A stretch of 44,575 bases of DNA from Enterobacterales bacterium (GTDB lineage Bacteria > Pseudomonadota > Gammaproteobacteria > Enterobacterales > Enterobacteriaceae), in NCBI GenBank assembly GCA_015655145.1, contig JAATFO010000039.1:1-44575 (forward strand), written 5' to 3'. Position numbers and translations under genes: made by a program. Of this stretch, positions 1-8,409 are shown piece by piece. The notes under the pieces were generated by a model. The model was not told where the DNA came from and did not search any database. It was given only the letters and a program-made list of their open reading frames with translations. Each line of letters starts with the position of its first letter. Positions within the stretch are counted from its first letter, which is position 1.

Positions 1-2
1 AT

Positions 3-79
3 TGGTGCGTCCGAGTGGACTCGAACCACCGACCCCCACCATGTCAAGGTGGTGCTCTAACCAACTGAGCTACGGACGC
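3..79 (-). tRNA. valV: tRNA-Val (GAC anticodon)
   Basis: The reverse strand folds as a 77-nt tRNA: a 7-bp acceptor stem (GCGTCCG paired with CGGACGC), a D-arm with AGCTCAGTTGGTTAGAGC, an anticodon loop reading CTTGACATG (anticodon GAC, valine), the T-arm GGTTCGAGTCC and an encoded CCA end. A second tRNA-Val(GAC) lies 4 bp upstream in the transcript. A tandem pair beside mdtK is the E. coli valV-valW arrangement; which copy is V or W is arbitrary here. Confidence 0.97.
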
Positions 80-83
80 ACTG

Positions 84-160
84 TGGTGCGTTCTAATGGA
101 CTCGAACCATCGACCCCCACCATGTCAAGGTGGTGCTCTAACCAACTGAGCTAAGAACGC
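84..160 (-). tRNA. valW: tRNA-Val (GAC anticodon), second tandem copy
   Basis: 77-nt tRNA with anticodon GAC and encoded CCA. Its D-arm and anticodon arm are identical to the neighbouring copy. Its acceptor stem is GCGTTCT/AGAACGC, so compensated substitutions distinguish the two copies. Only 4 nt separate the genes, so they are presumably cut from one precursor transcribed leftward. Positions 161-289 between the tRNA and the mdtK stop show no gene. Confidence 0.97.
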
Positions 161-289
161 ATCAAGCGCGGTGAGATAACAGCGCGGACGAATATTAACG
201 ACAGCGAACATGACTGGCAAGCAGAAACATGCTTTTTTCCATATAACTGGCGATCAACTGTACGGCTCGTTGCTTTTTTAAGCGTAAAA

Positions 290-1663
290 CTAACGTGATG
301 CGCGCGCCAGCACCACGTCCGCTGGAAATTGCTGCAAACTGCGCATCCGCCATAACATCATGATTGCAGATGAGGTGAGGCCAATAATAAACCCGCACCA
401 AAAACCGGCTGGCCCCATGGCGGGAACAATATAATCAGTGAGCGCCAGCAGGTAACCCACGGGCAGACCTAACACCCAATAGGCAATAAAAGTAATAAAG
501 AAAATCGAACGCATATCTTTATAGCCACGCAGGATGCCACTACCGACGGCCTGAATGGAATCAGAGAACTGGTAGAGCGCCGCCAGTAACATTAGATGTG
601 CCGCCAGCGCAATGACGTCAGGATCACGACTGTACAGCAATGCAATAGGCTCGCGGAAGATGACCGTCAAAATAGCCGTAATCAGCGCGAGGGTGATGCC
701 GACGCCCTGCGCAGTCCATGATGCCACACGCGCCGCTTCCGCCGAACCCTGTCCCAGACTGAAACTGATGCGGATGGTCGCGGCAACCCCCAGCGACATG
801 GGTAACACAAATACCAGGGAACTGAAATTCAGGGCAATTTGATGACCGGCCACCTTGATAATGCCCATGGGGGACACCAGTAACGCCACAATGGCAAATA
901 AGGTAACTTCAAAAAATAGCGCTAAGGCAATGGGCATACCAAGGTTAATCAGACGCCAAAGCATCTTCCAGTCGGGGGAGGAAAAACCGCGCGGATTTTT
1001 AATATCACGCATTGAACCCGTCCGATGGAGCCAAACACTCATCGCGATAAACATCACCCAATACACGGAGGCTGTCGCGACACCACAGCCAACACCGCCC
1101 AGTGCAGGCATGCCGAAATGGCCATAGATAAAGATGTAATTAACCGGAATATTCACCAGCAGGCCAAGAAATCCCATCACCATACCGGGCTTGGTCTTCG
1201 ATAACCCTTCGCACTGGTTACGCGCTACCTGGAAAAATAAATAACCTGGCGTACCCCACAGTAAAGCACGCAGATAACCCACGGCTTTGTCCGCCAGATG
1301 GCGATCAATATTCTGCATCGCGCGGATCATATATCCCGCATTCCACAACACCAGCATAATCAATATGGCGACCAATGCCGCCAGCCAGTATCCCTGGCGA
1401 ACATAGTGGGCAACGCGATCACGTCGGCCAGATCCATTAAGTTGCGCCACGATAGGTGTTAACGCCAGGATAAGACCATGACCAAACAGGATGGCCGGCA
1501 ACCAGATAGACGTACCGACAGCGACGGCGGCCATATCCGTAGCGCTAACAGCACCAGCCATAACCGTATCGACAAAACCCATTGCAGTTTGTGCAACTTG
1601 CGCCAAAATAACCGGGATTGCGAGGACTAATAATTGACGCGCTTCTGTTAAATACTTCTGCAC
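290..1663 (-). CDS. mdtK: MdtK, MATE-family multidrug efflux pump
   Basis: 457 residues, the same length as E. coli MdtK (NorE/YdhE) and clearly the same protein along its whole length. It begins [20 protein letters not shown] and ends in LARASR. MATE transporters have 12 membrane helices in two six-helix halves and export cationic drugs, fluoroquinolones and some dipeptides in exchange for Na+ or H+. Visible family blocks include the [20 protein letters not shown] region after helix 2 and [17 protein letters not shown]. It is divergent from ribE, with 221 bp between the start codons. E. coli has ydhQ between mdtK and the tRNAs; it is absent here. The family is certain; the substrates are inferred from the orthologue. 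Confidence 0.97.
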   Translation of the reverse strand: MQKYLTEARQLLVLAIPVILAQVAQTAMGFVDTVMAGAVSATDMAAVAVGTSIWLPAILFGHGLILALTPIVAQLNGSGRRDRVAHYVRQGYWLAALVAILIMLVLWNAGYMIRAMQNIDRHLADKAVGYLRALLWGTPGYLFFQVARNQCEGLSKTKPGMVMGFLGLLVNIPVNYIFIYGHFGMPALGGVGCGVATASVYWVMFIAMSVWLHRTGSMRDIKNPRGFSSPDWKMLWRLINLGMPIALALFFEVTLFAIVALLVSPMGIIKVAGHQIALNFSSLVFVLPMSLGVAATIRISFSLGQGSAEAARVASWTAQGVGITLALITAILTVIFREPIALLYSRDPDVIALAAHLMLLAALYQFSDSIQAVGSGILRGYKDMRSIFFITFIAYWVLGLPVGYLLALTDYIVPAMGPAGFWCGFIIGLTSSAIMMLWRMRSLQQFPADVVLARASR

Positions 1664-1884
1664 GTATGCACCTATTGTTAAGCGATGAACGCATTATGAC
1701 GGACCTGACGGGCGGCTGAAATTAATCATCAGGAAAATAAGCTGCATAGTGTAGCTGGCAGCGTGGGTTTAGCCAATGGGCAGAGAGAATAGCGGCGTAT
1801 TGTATGACCCAGAGTGTGCAGTGCGCCCCGTGCTTTTGTTATTGGCTATGTTAATATTGAGAAAAACTGATTGGGGCATGAAGC

Positions 1885-2532
1885 ATGTTTACGGGTATTG
1901 TACAAGGCATCGCCGAGGTGCTTGCTGTGGAAGAGAAACCCCTTTTCCGCACCCACGTGGTTAAACTTCCGACAGCATTGTTGCCGGGACTGGCGTTAGG
2001 CGCATCGGTAGCTCATAACGGGTGTTGCCTGACGGTAACCGCGATCAGCGGTAACTGTGTGAGTTTTGATTTGATGAAGGAAACCCTGCGCATCACCAAC
2101 CTTGGCGACTTACAACCCGGGGATAGTGTCAATATTGAACGGGCGGCTAAATTCGGCGATGAAATTGGCGGTCATCTGATGTCCGGTCATATTATGACCA
2201 CCGCAGAAATCTGTAAAATTGTCACTTCTGAGAATAACAGAGAAATATGGTTTAAGTTGCCGGACGCATCACTGATGAAATACATCCTGCATAAAGGCTT
2301 TGTCGGCATTGACGGTATCAGCCTGACGGTAGGAAATGTCACCAAAACCAAATTTTGCGTGTATCTCATCCCTGAAACGTTGGCACGGACAACACTCGGT
2401 AGTAAAAAACTGGGACAGCGCGTGAATATTGAAATCGATCCGCACACTCAGACCATCGTCGAAACCGTGGAACGTGTGCTGGCGCTACGGGGAAGCAAAC
2501 GTGAAAACGAAGAGGAGAGGGGGCTGGTTTGA
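1885..2532 (+). CDS. ribE: Riboflavin synthase alpha chain
   Basis: 215 residues (E. coli enzyme 213), beginning MFTGIVQG, the hallmark N-terminus. The enzyme dismutates two 6,7-dimethyl-8-ribityllumazine molecules into riboflavin plus a pyrimidinedione, the last step of riboflavin synthesis in the cytosol. The two tandem lumazine-binding barrels are visible: the first contains [13 protein letters not shown] and [12 protein letters not shown], the second [13 protein letters not shown] and [12 protein letters not shown]. The extreme C-terminus (residues about 200-215, rich in R, E and K) diverges from E. coli, as is usual. The gene stands alone, converges on cfa, and has no FMN riboswitch in the 220 bp upstream. 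E. coli literature uses both ribC and ribE for it. Confidence 0.97.
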   Translation: MFTGIVQGIAEVLAVEEKPLFRTHVVKLPTALLPGLALGASVAHNGCCLTVTAISGNCVSFDLMKETLRITNLGDLQPGDSVNIERAAKFGDEIGGHLMSGHIMTTAEICKIVTSENNREIWFKLPDASLMKYILHKGFVGIDGISLTVGNVTKTKFCVYLIPETLARTTLGSKKLGQRVNIEIDPHTQTIVETVERVLALRGSKRENEEERGLV

Positions 2533-2538
2533 CTGACC

Positions 2539-2578
2539 GGGCCCAATGAGATAACAACATGGGCCCACTGTCTTTTCC
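2539..2578. terminator. Hairpin between convergent ribE and cfa
   Basis: A perfect 7-bp inverted repeat (GGGCCCA at 2539-2545, TGGGCCC at 2560-2566) with a 14-nt loop begins 6 bp after the ribE stop and is followed by a T-rich stretch (tcttttcct). It is probably the ribE terminator. The T tract on the cfa side is poor, so bidirectional use is only possible. Confidence 0.5.
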
Positions 2579-2617
2579 TCGCTCCGGGACTAAATGCGTC
2601 ACGGTAATGATGTTTAC

Positions 2618-3766
2618 TTAGCGCGCAACACGTAACCCGCCTTCAACGCCATGACTGAACACCACTTGCCAGAGCTGGATATCGCGCGCACGAAATGCAC
2701 CAGCACAGGCATTGAGATAATAGCTAAACATCCGTTTAAAACGTTCGCCATATTTCTCTGATAACTGGGGCCAGGCGGCAATAAAGCGATCATACCAGGC
2801 CATCAGTGTGGTGTCGTAATCCGCGCCAAAATTATGCCAGTCTTCCATAATGAAGTGCGACTCACTGCTATCCGCAATCTGACGAACTGAAGGCAGACAG
2901 CCATTAGGGAAGATATATTTATCAATCCACGGGTCAACATTCATATCAGTCTTAATGGCGCCGATGGTGTGCAATAAGAAGATGCCGTCCGGCTTTAAGT
3001 TACTATCGACAACATTAAAGTAGGTGGCATAATTCTTCGGGCCGACATGCTCAAACATGCCAACAGACACGATCCGGTCAAATTGTTGGTTCAGATCACG
3101 ATAATCCTGTAACAGGATGGTGACATTAAGCCCTTCACAGCGTCGCTGCGCCAGTTTTTGTTGCTCTGCAGAGATAGTCACGCCAAAAACATTCACGCCG
3201 TAATGGCGGGCGGCATATTCGGCCAACCCGCCCCAGCCACAACCAATATCAAGTAGTGACATGCCGGGTTCGAGCTTTAATTTTTCACAGATCATGTGCA
3301 ACTTGGCGTCTTGCGCGGCTTCAAGCGTTGTCGCATCTTTCCAGTAAGCACAGGAATATTGCATATGACTATCAAGCATCAACGAGAAGAGATCGTTGCC
3401 TAAATCGTAATGCTCTTTACCCACAATCCAGGCACGCTTTTTCGTTTGCAGGTTCAGTAATCGGGTCGCTGCGATACGCAATGTATCTTTAAAATGGCGG
3501 GGTAATTGCCTGTCCAACTGATATTTTAATACGCGATGAAAAAACATATCCAACCGCTCACAATCCCACCAGCCCTCCATATAGCTTTCACCCAATCCCA
3601 GAGAGCCCTCTTGCAACACGCGCTTAAAAAAATCAGGTTTCTTGACCTGAATATCCCAGGGGCGTGAGCCATTAATCGTAATATCAGCCCTGGCGAGCAT
3701 CTCATGGATGATACGATACCAATGGTTTTCTTCTAAGCTCACTTCTTCTATACACGATGAACTCAT
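2618..3766 (-). CDS. cfa: Cyclopropane-fatty-acyl-phospholipid synthase
   Basis: 382 residues, exactly the E. coli Cfa length. It transfers a methylene group from S-adenosylmethionine to the double bond of unsaturated acyl chains in membrane phospholipids, a stationary-phase and acid-stress modification. The N-terminal lipid-binding part contains GLGESYMEGWWDCE (about residues 56-69). The Rossmann methyltransferase part has the SAM loop LLDIGCGWGG (about 169-178), and CSVGMFEHVG-type active-site sequence appears as SVGMFEHVG. The Shine-Dalgarno sequence GGAG lies just before ATG 3766. E. coli has punR and punC between cfa and purR; here purR follows directly upstream. Confidence 0.97.
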   Translation of the reverse strand: MSSSCIEEVSLEENHWYRIIHEMLARADITINGSRPWDIQVKKPDFFKRVLQEGSLGLGESYMEGWWDCERLDMFFHRVLKYQLDRQLPRHFKDTLRIAATRLLNLQTKKRAWIVGKEHYDLGNDLFSLMLDSHMQYSCAYWKDATTLEAAQDAKLHMICEKLKLEPGMSLLDIGCGWGGLAEYAARHYGVNVFGVTISAEQQKLAQRRCEGLNVTILLQDYRDLNQQFDRIVSVGMFEHVGPKNYATYFNVVDSNLKPDGIFLLHTIGAIKTDMNVDPWIDKYIFPNGCLPSVRQIADSSESHFIMEDWHNFGADYDTTLMAWYDRFIAAWPQLSEKYGERFKRMFSYYLNACAGAFRARDIQLWQVVFSHGVEGGLRVAR

Positions 3767-3805
3767 AGCTTCTCCATCACCGGTGTGATTCGAACCTGAG
3801 AAACA

Positions 3806-3811
3806 GAATAG
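3806..3811 (-). promoter_or_regulatory. Candidate proximal sigma-S-type -10 for cfa
   Basis: On the reverse strand TGTCTATTCTG resembles a sigma-S -10 (CTATTC). It would start transcription about 33 nt before the cfa ATG, close to the leader length of the proximal, RpoS-dependent cfa promoter known in E. coli. The -35 region is not recognisable. The call rests on position and the hexamer only. Confidence 0.35.
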
Positions 3812-4005
3812 ACAATTTCTACAGGACTGTGCGAGAACTCACGGAAAATCCGTGCGCCTGATATCCGACGTCAAGACAGAGGTTTGAATTGAATGAGAAT
3901 CCTGCAAAGACGCGTAACGAACATCACGCGGAGAACATCACGACAGCCCTGTCAGGATCAGGTTCAAAAAGTTAATCGTTTGTTATAAAACACCGTATAA
4001 CAATG

Positions 4006-4034
4006 ATTATAAACTTACAAAAGACAATATTCAA
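4006..4034 (-). promoter_or_regulatory. Strong sigma-70 promoter, distal promoter of cfa
   Basis: Reverse strand: -35 TTGAAT (4029-4034), a 17-bp spacer and a consensus -10 TATAAT (4006-4011). Transcription would begin near 3998-4000, giving a cfa leader of roughly 230 nt. E. coli cfa likewise has a distal sigma-70 promoter with a long 5' UTR targeted by small RNAs such as RydC. Whether this leader is used that way is inference. The 431-bp interval 3767-4197 holds only these signals; no gene was recognised in it. Confidence 0.7.
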
Positions 4035-4197
4035 CGGATTATTGTTAGGGTGCTAAGCAAATAAATCACGTAAAAACCCCCTCCTGTGTCCGGGTAAATT
4101 GTAGATCATAACCGGGTAAGGTAAAGGAAATATCAGCAATACGTTACCTATTGTTGTCATTGTGGTTAGTAAGCGAATCCCGTCAAGATTGCACCGT

Positions 4198-5223
4198 TCA
4201 ACGCCGATAGTTCAGGAAAGGACCATCACTTACCGAACGACGTTCGATAAGTGTCGGATGAACTTCAATCACCTGAGCGTGTTCGCGTTTATTGATAATT
4301 CTGTCCAGCAACATATCGAACGCAGTTTCTCCAAGTTGTTGTTTTGGCTGGTGTACTGTGGTCAACGCGGGAGTGAAATAACGCGCATTACGGACATTGT
4401 CGTAGCCGATGATGGAGATATCTTGCGGCACCCTTAGCCCCATTTCGTCGGCCGCGCAAATAGCGCCCATGGCCATAATATCACCGCCACAGAAAACAGC
4501 GGTTGGGCGGTGTTTCTGCGCCAAAATGTGCAACATCGCCTGGTAACCCGATTCGGGTTCAAAATCACCTTGTACGATCCATTCTTTATGTATCGAAATA
4601 TGCGCCTCATTCAGGGCCTTGATAAAACCAGCATGCCGTCCACCCCCGGTATTACGTTCCATTTGACCGGGGATGGCGCCAATATCACGATGTCCACGCT
4701 CGATGAGATAACATCCTGCCAGATAGCCCCCTTCGAATGCATTGTCCAGCACAGTATCGGTAAAATCCCCTTGTGATGCGCCCCAGTCCATCACTACCAT
4801 GGGAATATTGCGGTTTTCTTCCAGCATGTTGAGCAAGTCGTCGGGATATTCCGAACACATCACCAATAAACCATCAACACGCTTTTGCGCCATCATTGAC
4901 AGATAGGCATGTTGTTTTTGCAAATCATTGTGCGCATTGCCTAAAATCAAGGTGTAACCACGGGAAAAACATCTGTTTTCAATAGCCTCAATGATTTCAG
5001 CAAAATAGGGCGCTTCGCTTGATGTCGCCAGCAGACCTATCGAACGCGTGTGATTTACCTTCAGACTACGTGCAACCGCACTTGGCGAGTAATGCAGTGC
5101 TTTGATTGCCGCCCAGACCGCATTGCAGGTATCTTCCGCGACGAAACGGGTTTTGTTAATGACATGGGACACGGTTGTCGTTGAAACGCCGGCGTATTTC
5201 GCCACATCTTTAATTGTTGCCAT
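4198..5223 (-). CDS. purR: PurR, purine biosynthesis repressor (LacI family)
   Basis: 341 residues from ATG 5223, which is preceded by AGGAG. An in-frame upstream start (5250) would add nine residues not found in the family. The N-terminal LacI helix-turn-helix reads [20 protein letters not shown], followed by the hinge helix [10 protein letters not shown]. The periplasmic-binding-protein-like core binds the corepressors hypoxanthine or guanine; [16 protein letters not shown] and [18 protein letters not shown] blocks match E. coli PurR, and it ends GPFLNYRR. It represses purine and some pyrimidine and glycine genes. A PurR operator sits 47 bp upstream of the start, consistent with the known autoregulation. 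Confidence 0.97.
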   Translation of the reverse strand: MATIKDVAKYAGVSTTTVSHVINKTRFVAEDTCNAVWAAIKALHYSPSAVARSLKVNHTRSIGLLATSSEAPYFAEIIEAIENRCFSRGYTLILGNAHNDLQKQHAYLSMMAQKRVDGLLVMCSEYPDDLLNMLEENRNIPMVVMDWGASQGDFTDTVLDNAFEGGYLAGCYLIERGHRDIGAIPGQMERNTGGGRHAGFIKALNEAHISIHKEWIVQGDFEPESGYQAMLHILAQKHRPTAVFCGGDIMAMGAICAADEMGLRVPQDISIIGYDNVRNARYFTPALTTVHQPKQQLGETAFDMLLDRIINKREHAQVIEVHPTLIERRSVSDGPFLNYRR

Positions 5224-5269
5224 TGAAAAAAAATACTCCTGTTCTATCACAACACACTGGCAAGCATAT

Positions 5270-5285
5270 TGTTAAACGTTTGCGT
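5270..5285 (-). promoter_or_regulatory. PurR operator upstream of purR
   Basis: Reverse strand ACGCAAACGTTTAACA matches the PurR box consensus (AnGCAAnCGTTTnCnT) at nearly every position, including the whole GCAAACGTTT core (5274-5283). The site lies in the purR/ynhF divergent region and most simply mediates autorepression of purR. E. coli purR is also autoregulated. Confidence 0.85.
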
Positions 5286-5501
5286 CTACCGTGCGTTGAC
5301 CAAACTGCGATAACGATTTTTTAATGCTTTCTGAGTTACATCAGGAAGGCGGGCGTCGGGGTAAACAATGGCAACTCGGGGACTGCCGGGTTGCATAATG
5401 AAAAAATTCTACCAAGCCTGCGTGTAGAAAACGAGATTTTTACCAGCAACTGTGGGAAAATCAAAACAATTATTCTTTGTACGGTCTTTAAGGAGCATGC
5501 C

Positions 5502-5591
5502 ATGAGTACCGATTTGAAGTTCTCACTGTTTACTACCATCGCTGCATTACTGATGATTATTGCCTTTAGCCTGACGGCGGTAATGCATTAG
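5502..5591 (+). CDS. ynhF: YnhF, small inner-membrane protein
   Basis: 29 residues, MSTDLKFSLFTTIAALLMII followed by AFSLTAVMH, starting at ATG 5502 with AGGAG seven bases upstream. Length, the MSTDLKFSL start and the final His match E. coli YnhF, a single-pass membrane peptide of unknown function that E. coli also encodes beside purR. An in-frame ATG at 5391 would give 66 residues but lacks a ribosome-binding site and resembles nothing known. One hydrophobic segment spans residues about 8-26. Confidence 0.9.
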   Translation: MSTDLKFSLFTTIAALLMIIAFSLTAVMH

Positions 5592-5664
5592 GTGACTGTG
5601 GTCACAGGGTACGCATTCATATTGGTGAGGATAGCGGCTAAGTGATGCCATCATCATAATATAG

Positions 5665-5689
5665 AAAAGGCCGGATGTTCCGGTCTTTT
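5665..5689. terminator. Bidirectional terminator between ynhF and mepH
   Basis: AAAAGGCCGGA, loop TGT, TCCGGTCTTTT: an 11-bp stem (one G-T pair) with an A tract on one side and a T tract on the other. It can therefore terminate both ynhF (rightward) and mepH (leftward). It is the only feature between the two genes; E. coli has sodB and ydhP in this interval. Confidence 0.85.
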
Positions 5690-5708
5690 GTTGTGTAAGC
5701 TGATCGCG

Positions 5709-6596
5709 TTAACGAATGGTTTTGGGTGTCATCACCCGGCGGGCGCCAACATAATGACGTTGCCAGTAATTTTCACTTAACTGACTAATTTGAATATCTT
5801 TACCGGTTCGCGGTGACTGAATGAACTTACCATTGCCCAAATAGACGCCGACATGATCCGCCGCACCACGATGATTGATACGGAAAAAGACCAGATCACC
5901 TTTCTCCAGTGATTCACGATTTATTGAGGCGGCATCTTGCAAATGGTACATCTCATTAGCCGTCCGTGGAATTTTGAATTTAACTAAATCTTTATAGGCA
6001 TACCATACCAGTCCGCTGCAATCGAAGCCGGTATACGGCGATGTCCCGCCCCATTGGTAAGGTTTCCCAAGTTGCCCCATAAGTTTGTTCATCGCCGTTT
6101 CACGGGCTTTTTGATAGCGTTCTTTGTGAACCTTACTCATTTTGATTGGGCTGCGATCAACCGCACTGACAGCAAATTTGTCCATTTTCCCTTTACGAAG
6201 CATGTCATGACGCATTGTCGTGCGGACGATTTTGTAGGTTTTCCCTTTACGGCTTATGTCACGACTCACCGCAACGGCGGCGAGCTGATCATTTTTATCT
6301 TTATGGTGCTTAGCGTAATATTTCACCACCGCTTTTTTGCGCTGGCTGGCGGGAATGTGTAAAGCGACGGCTTCCTGGGGGGCCTTTTTCTTTAATTTGA
6401 GTTTTTGGATCACCGGGATGCGGGACTTTTTAACGGTTGTTTTGACCTGACGACGCTTCCGACGATCATCATCGCGCGCACTTTTTTTATCAATCTTATG
6501 CTGATCGGCATTAACCGGCTGATGCGGCGAAGCTTGCGCCACATTAAAGAACAACTGAGCAAAAGCCAGCAGAAAAAGCGTAATCAGTAAACGCAT
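5709..6596 (-). CDS. mepH: MepH, murein DD-endopeptidase (NlpC/P60 family)
   Basis: 295 residues from ATG 6596; the longer frame would need a TTG at 6626. The signal peptide is MRLLITLFLLAFAQLFFNVA. A long, very basic low-complexity linker (K/R rich, about residues 25-150) follows. The NlpC/P60 domain has the catalytic Cys in TGFDCSGLVWYAY, the His in ADHVGVYLGNG, and a second conserved His near the C-terminus. The end, RHYVGARRVMTPKT, matches E. coli YdhO/MepH (271 residues), so the extra length is in the linker. The enzyme cuts D-Ala-mDAP cross-links in the periplasm during wall growth. A terminator follows its stop. Confidence 0.93.
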   Translation of the reverse strand: MRLLITLFLLAFAQLFFNVAQASPHQPVNADQHKIDKKSARDDDRRKRRQVKTTVKKSRIPVIQKLKLKKKAPQEAVALHIPASQRKKAVVKYYAKHHKDKNDQLAAVAVSRDISRKGKTYKIVRTTMRHDMLRKGKMDKFAVSAVDRSPIKMSKVHKERYQKARETAMNKLMGQLGKPYQWGGTSPYTGFDCSGLVWYAYKDLVKFKIPRTANEMYHLQDAASINRESLEKGDLVFFRINHRGAADHVGVYLGNGKFIQSPRTGKDIQISQLSENYWQRHYVGARRVMTPKTIR

Positions 6597-7072
6597 AGTC
6601 CCGTTACAGGTTATGCTCCCGTACAACTGAGAGTCTCGAGTGAAAAAATACTGCCGGTAGGGCAGCGCCAGGAACCAATTCTAATCTAACTGTTTAGCAA
6701 AAGATAAGGTCTTTTTTCATTAATCGGTTACAGAACAATGAATGCCTCAAAAATAAGCAATATCAGCTGTTTGTCTCACCAAAATTATTACCAGGTATTA
6801 CGGTATCACGGGCATTTTCACCGATGACGGTGTTGCTGGAACACATTCCCTGCCACCACTGAGTTAAGCAATTATGGCCAGGTTTGTTCACTTTTCACCT
6901 TACTGCAATACGCAATATGCATGATAAAAATAGTGCGGCACAGTTATTTTTCTGATGTCATTTAGCATTATGAGCCTAAAGGGATTAACCTTGCGCAAAA
7001 TGTCGTTTTCAGCACCAGCCAACAATCGCTACAATAACATAGACACGAAGTGAAGCATTGAGGAAGTTAAAG
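6597..7072. other. Divergent mepH-grxD intergenic region, no gene seen
   Basis: 476 bp without a convincing coding frame. The grxD-proximal end carries a TACAAT hexamer (7030-7035) that could be a -10, but no matching -35 is present. GAGG before the grxD start is a normal ribosome-binding site. Nothing else was recognised. Confidence 0.5.
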
Positions 7073-7405
7073 ATGAGTACTGTTGAAAAAATTCAGCGTC
7101 AGATCGCAGAAAATCCGATCCTGCTGTACATGAAAGGGTCACCGAAACTACCCAGCTGTGGTTTTTCTGCACAAACGGTTCAGGCGCTCTCGGCCTGCGG
7201 TGAACGCTTCGCGTATGTCGATATTTTGCAGAACCCGGATATTCGCGCCGAGTTACCTGAATATGCCAACTGGCCGACTTTCCCGCAGCTGTGGGTTGAC
7301 GGTGAACTGGTCGGGGGATGTGATATCGTGATTGAAATGTTTCAGCGCGGGGAATTGCAGCAACTGATCAAAGCGACAGCGGATAAATATAAAGAAGCTG
7401 AGTAA
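7073..7405 (+). CDS. grxD: Glutaredoxin 4, monothiol (CGFS type)
   Basis: 110 residues from ATG 7073, which has GAGG upstream; the in-frame ATG at 7058 adds five residues absent from the family. The signature MKGSPKLPSCGFSAQTVQAL contains the CGFS active site, followed by the glutathione-binding WPTFPQLWV and GGCDIVIEM blocks. Near identity to E. coli GrxD is evident. Monothiol glutaredoxins coordinate a bridging [2Fe-2S] cluster with glutathione and BolA and act in Fe-S cluster trafficking rather than disulfide reduction. E. coli has lhr between grxD and rnt; here a MITE-like repeat lies between them. Confidence 0.97.
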   Translation: MSTVEKIQRQIAENPILLYMKGSPKLPSCGFSAQTVQALSACGERFAYVDILQNPDIRAELPEYANWPTFPQLWVDGELVGGCDIVIEMFQRGELQQLIKATADKYKEAE

Positions 7406-7410
7406 CGAAA

Positions 7411-7430
7411 TGGGCGGGGATCCCTGCCCA
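7411..7430 (+). terminator. Hairpin after grxD
   Basis: TGGGCGGGGATCCCTGCCCA is an almost perfect palindrome (one G-T pair) 5 bp after the grxD stop, followed by TATTT. It can fold into a GC-rich stem with a four-base loop. The T tract is short, so termination efficiency is uncertain. Confidence 0.55.
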
Positions 7431-7476
7431 TATTTAACGTGATGTCGGAATGGGGAACGAAGCGACAGTAATACGT

Positions 7477-7628
7477 AGAGCCTATCCCATTAGGCAAATT
7501 TTACTTGCCACTTTGGCGCTGGGCAGTGCCTGAAATCCTCACGTACTGCCTGTACGCTCCCTCCGGTTTCTCCGCGCTGTCTGTATCCACATTTACTGCG
7601 GCAATAATACCTACTGGGCCAGGCTCTT
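7477..7628. repeat. MITE-like element with terminal inverted repeats
   Basis: A ~150-bp non-coding unit bounded by inverted repeats: left AGAGCCTATCCCATTAGG from 7477, and right, read on the reverse strand, AAGAGCCTGGCCCAGTAGG ending at 7628. They match at about 16 of 19 positions. The interior has no open frame of note. Its right end overlaps the rnt stop codon (7627-7629), so the stop is probably supplied by the element. The layout is typical of miniature inverted-repeat elements dispersed in enteric genomes, but no second copy exists in this window. Confidence 0.6.
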
Positions 7629-8307
7629 AGTCTTCTGTCTGATGTTGCCCGGCGCCGTCATTTTCATCATCAGCCAGCGGTAACGGCCACCCACCTAAAC
7701 GTTTCCAGCGATTGACCAGCTCACAAAAGAGTTCTGCCGTTTGTTCGGTATCGTACAACGCGGAGTGCGCCTGAGTGCTGTCAAAAGAGATACCCGCGGC
7801 TTTACAGGCCTTCGCCAGCACAGTTTGACCAACCACTAAGCCACTTAACGCCGCGGTATCAAATGTAACGAAGGGATGAAAGGGATTACGTTTCAGCCCG
7901 GCCCGCCCGGCCGCCGCCATCATGAAATTATGATCAAATGTGGCGTTATGCGCCACCATAATGGCGCGGTTACATTCCTGATCTTTGATACCTTTGCGCA
8001 CCTGTTTAAAAATGGCATGCAACGCATCATATTCACTGACTGCGCCCCGTAACGGATTGTGGGGATCGATACAATTAAACGCCAGTGCTTCCGGTTGGAG
8101 AAGCGCGCCCTCAAAGGGGTTGATATGAAAGTGCAACGATTCATCTTTTTGCAACCAGCCGTTGTCATCCATCTTTAACGTCACCGCAGCAATTTCCAGC
8201 AACGCATCAGTTTGGGCATTGAAACCGGCGGTTTCCACATCAATTACCACCGGGTAGAAACCGCGAAAACGGCTACTCAGGGCGTTTAACTCTTTCAATT
8301 CAGGCAT
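7627..8307 (-). CDS. rnt: Ribonuclease T
   Basis: 226 residues (E. coli 215). This DEDDh 3'-5' exonuclease trims tRNA CCA ends and matures 5S, 23S and other stable RNAs as a dimer. All catalytic residues are visible: Asp23 and Glu25 in [11 protein letters not shown], Asp125 in AHNATFDHN, His181 and Asp186 in [14 protein letters not shown]. The C-terminus after GGWPLPLAD is extended by a dozen acidic and polar residues (ending QHQTED) just where a MITE-like repeat begins, so the tail may derive partly from that insertion. It follows gloA in the same direction after 102 bp. Confidence 0.97.
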   Translation of the reverse strand: MPELKELNALSSRFRGFYPVVIDVETAGFNAQTDALLEIAAVTLKMDDNGWLQKDESLHFHINPFEGALLQPEALAFNCIDPHNPLRGAVSEYDALHAIFKQVRKGIKDQECNRAIMVAHNATFDHNFMMAAAGRAGLKRNPFHPFVTFDTAALSGLVVGQTVLAKACKAAGISFDSTQAHSALYDTEQTAELFCELVNRWKRLGGWPLPLADDENDGAGQHQTED

Positions 8308-8320
8308 CAGGATCTCATTG

Positions 8321-8359
8321 ACGGAAAAATGCAGCGCGTATTATGGCAAATTTTTCCGT
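8321..8359. repeat. 10-bp perfect inverted repeat between gloA and rnt
   Basis: ACGGAAAAAT (8321-8330) and ATTTTTCCGT (8350-8359) are exact inverted copies around a 19-nt loop, located just ahead of the rnt start. It could form an RNA hairpin acting as an intercistronic attenuator or a processing site. No function can be read from sequence. Confidence 0.45.
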
Positions 8360-8409
8360 GAGTTGCAGTAGAGAGAAGAGGATGGGGCGGCCAATATCGC
8401 CCCATGACC

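Noticed and set aside
1664..1884. FMN riboswitch before ribE
   Set aside because: The conserved RFN-element boxes are not present; in enterics the riboswitch precedes ribB, not this gene.
5391..5591. 66-codon version of ynhF
   Set aside because: The AGGAG and the family-like start belong to ATG 5502; the upstream codons are unsupported.
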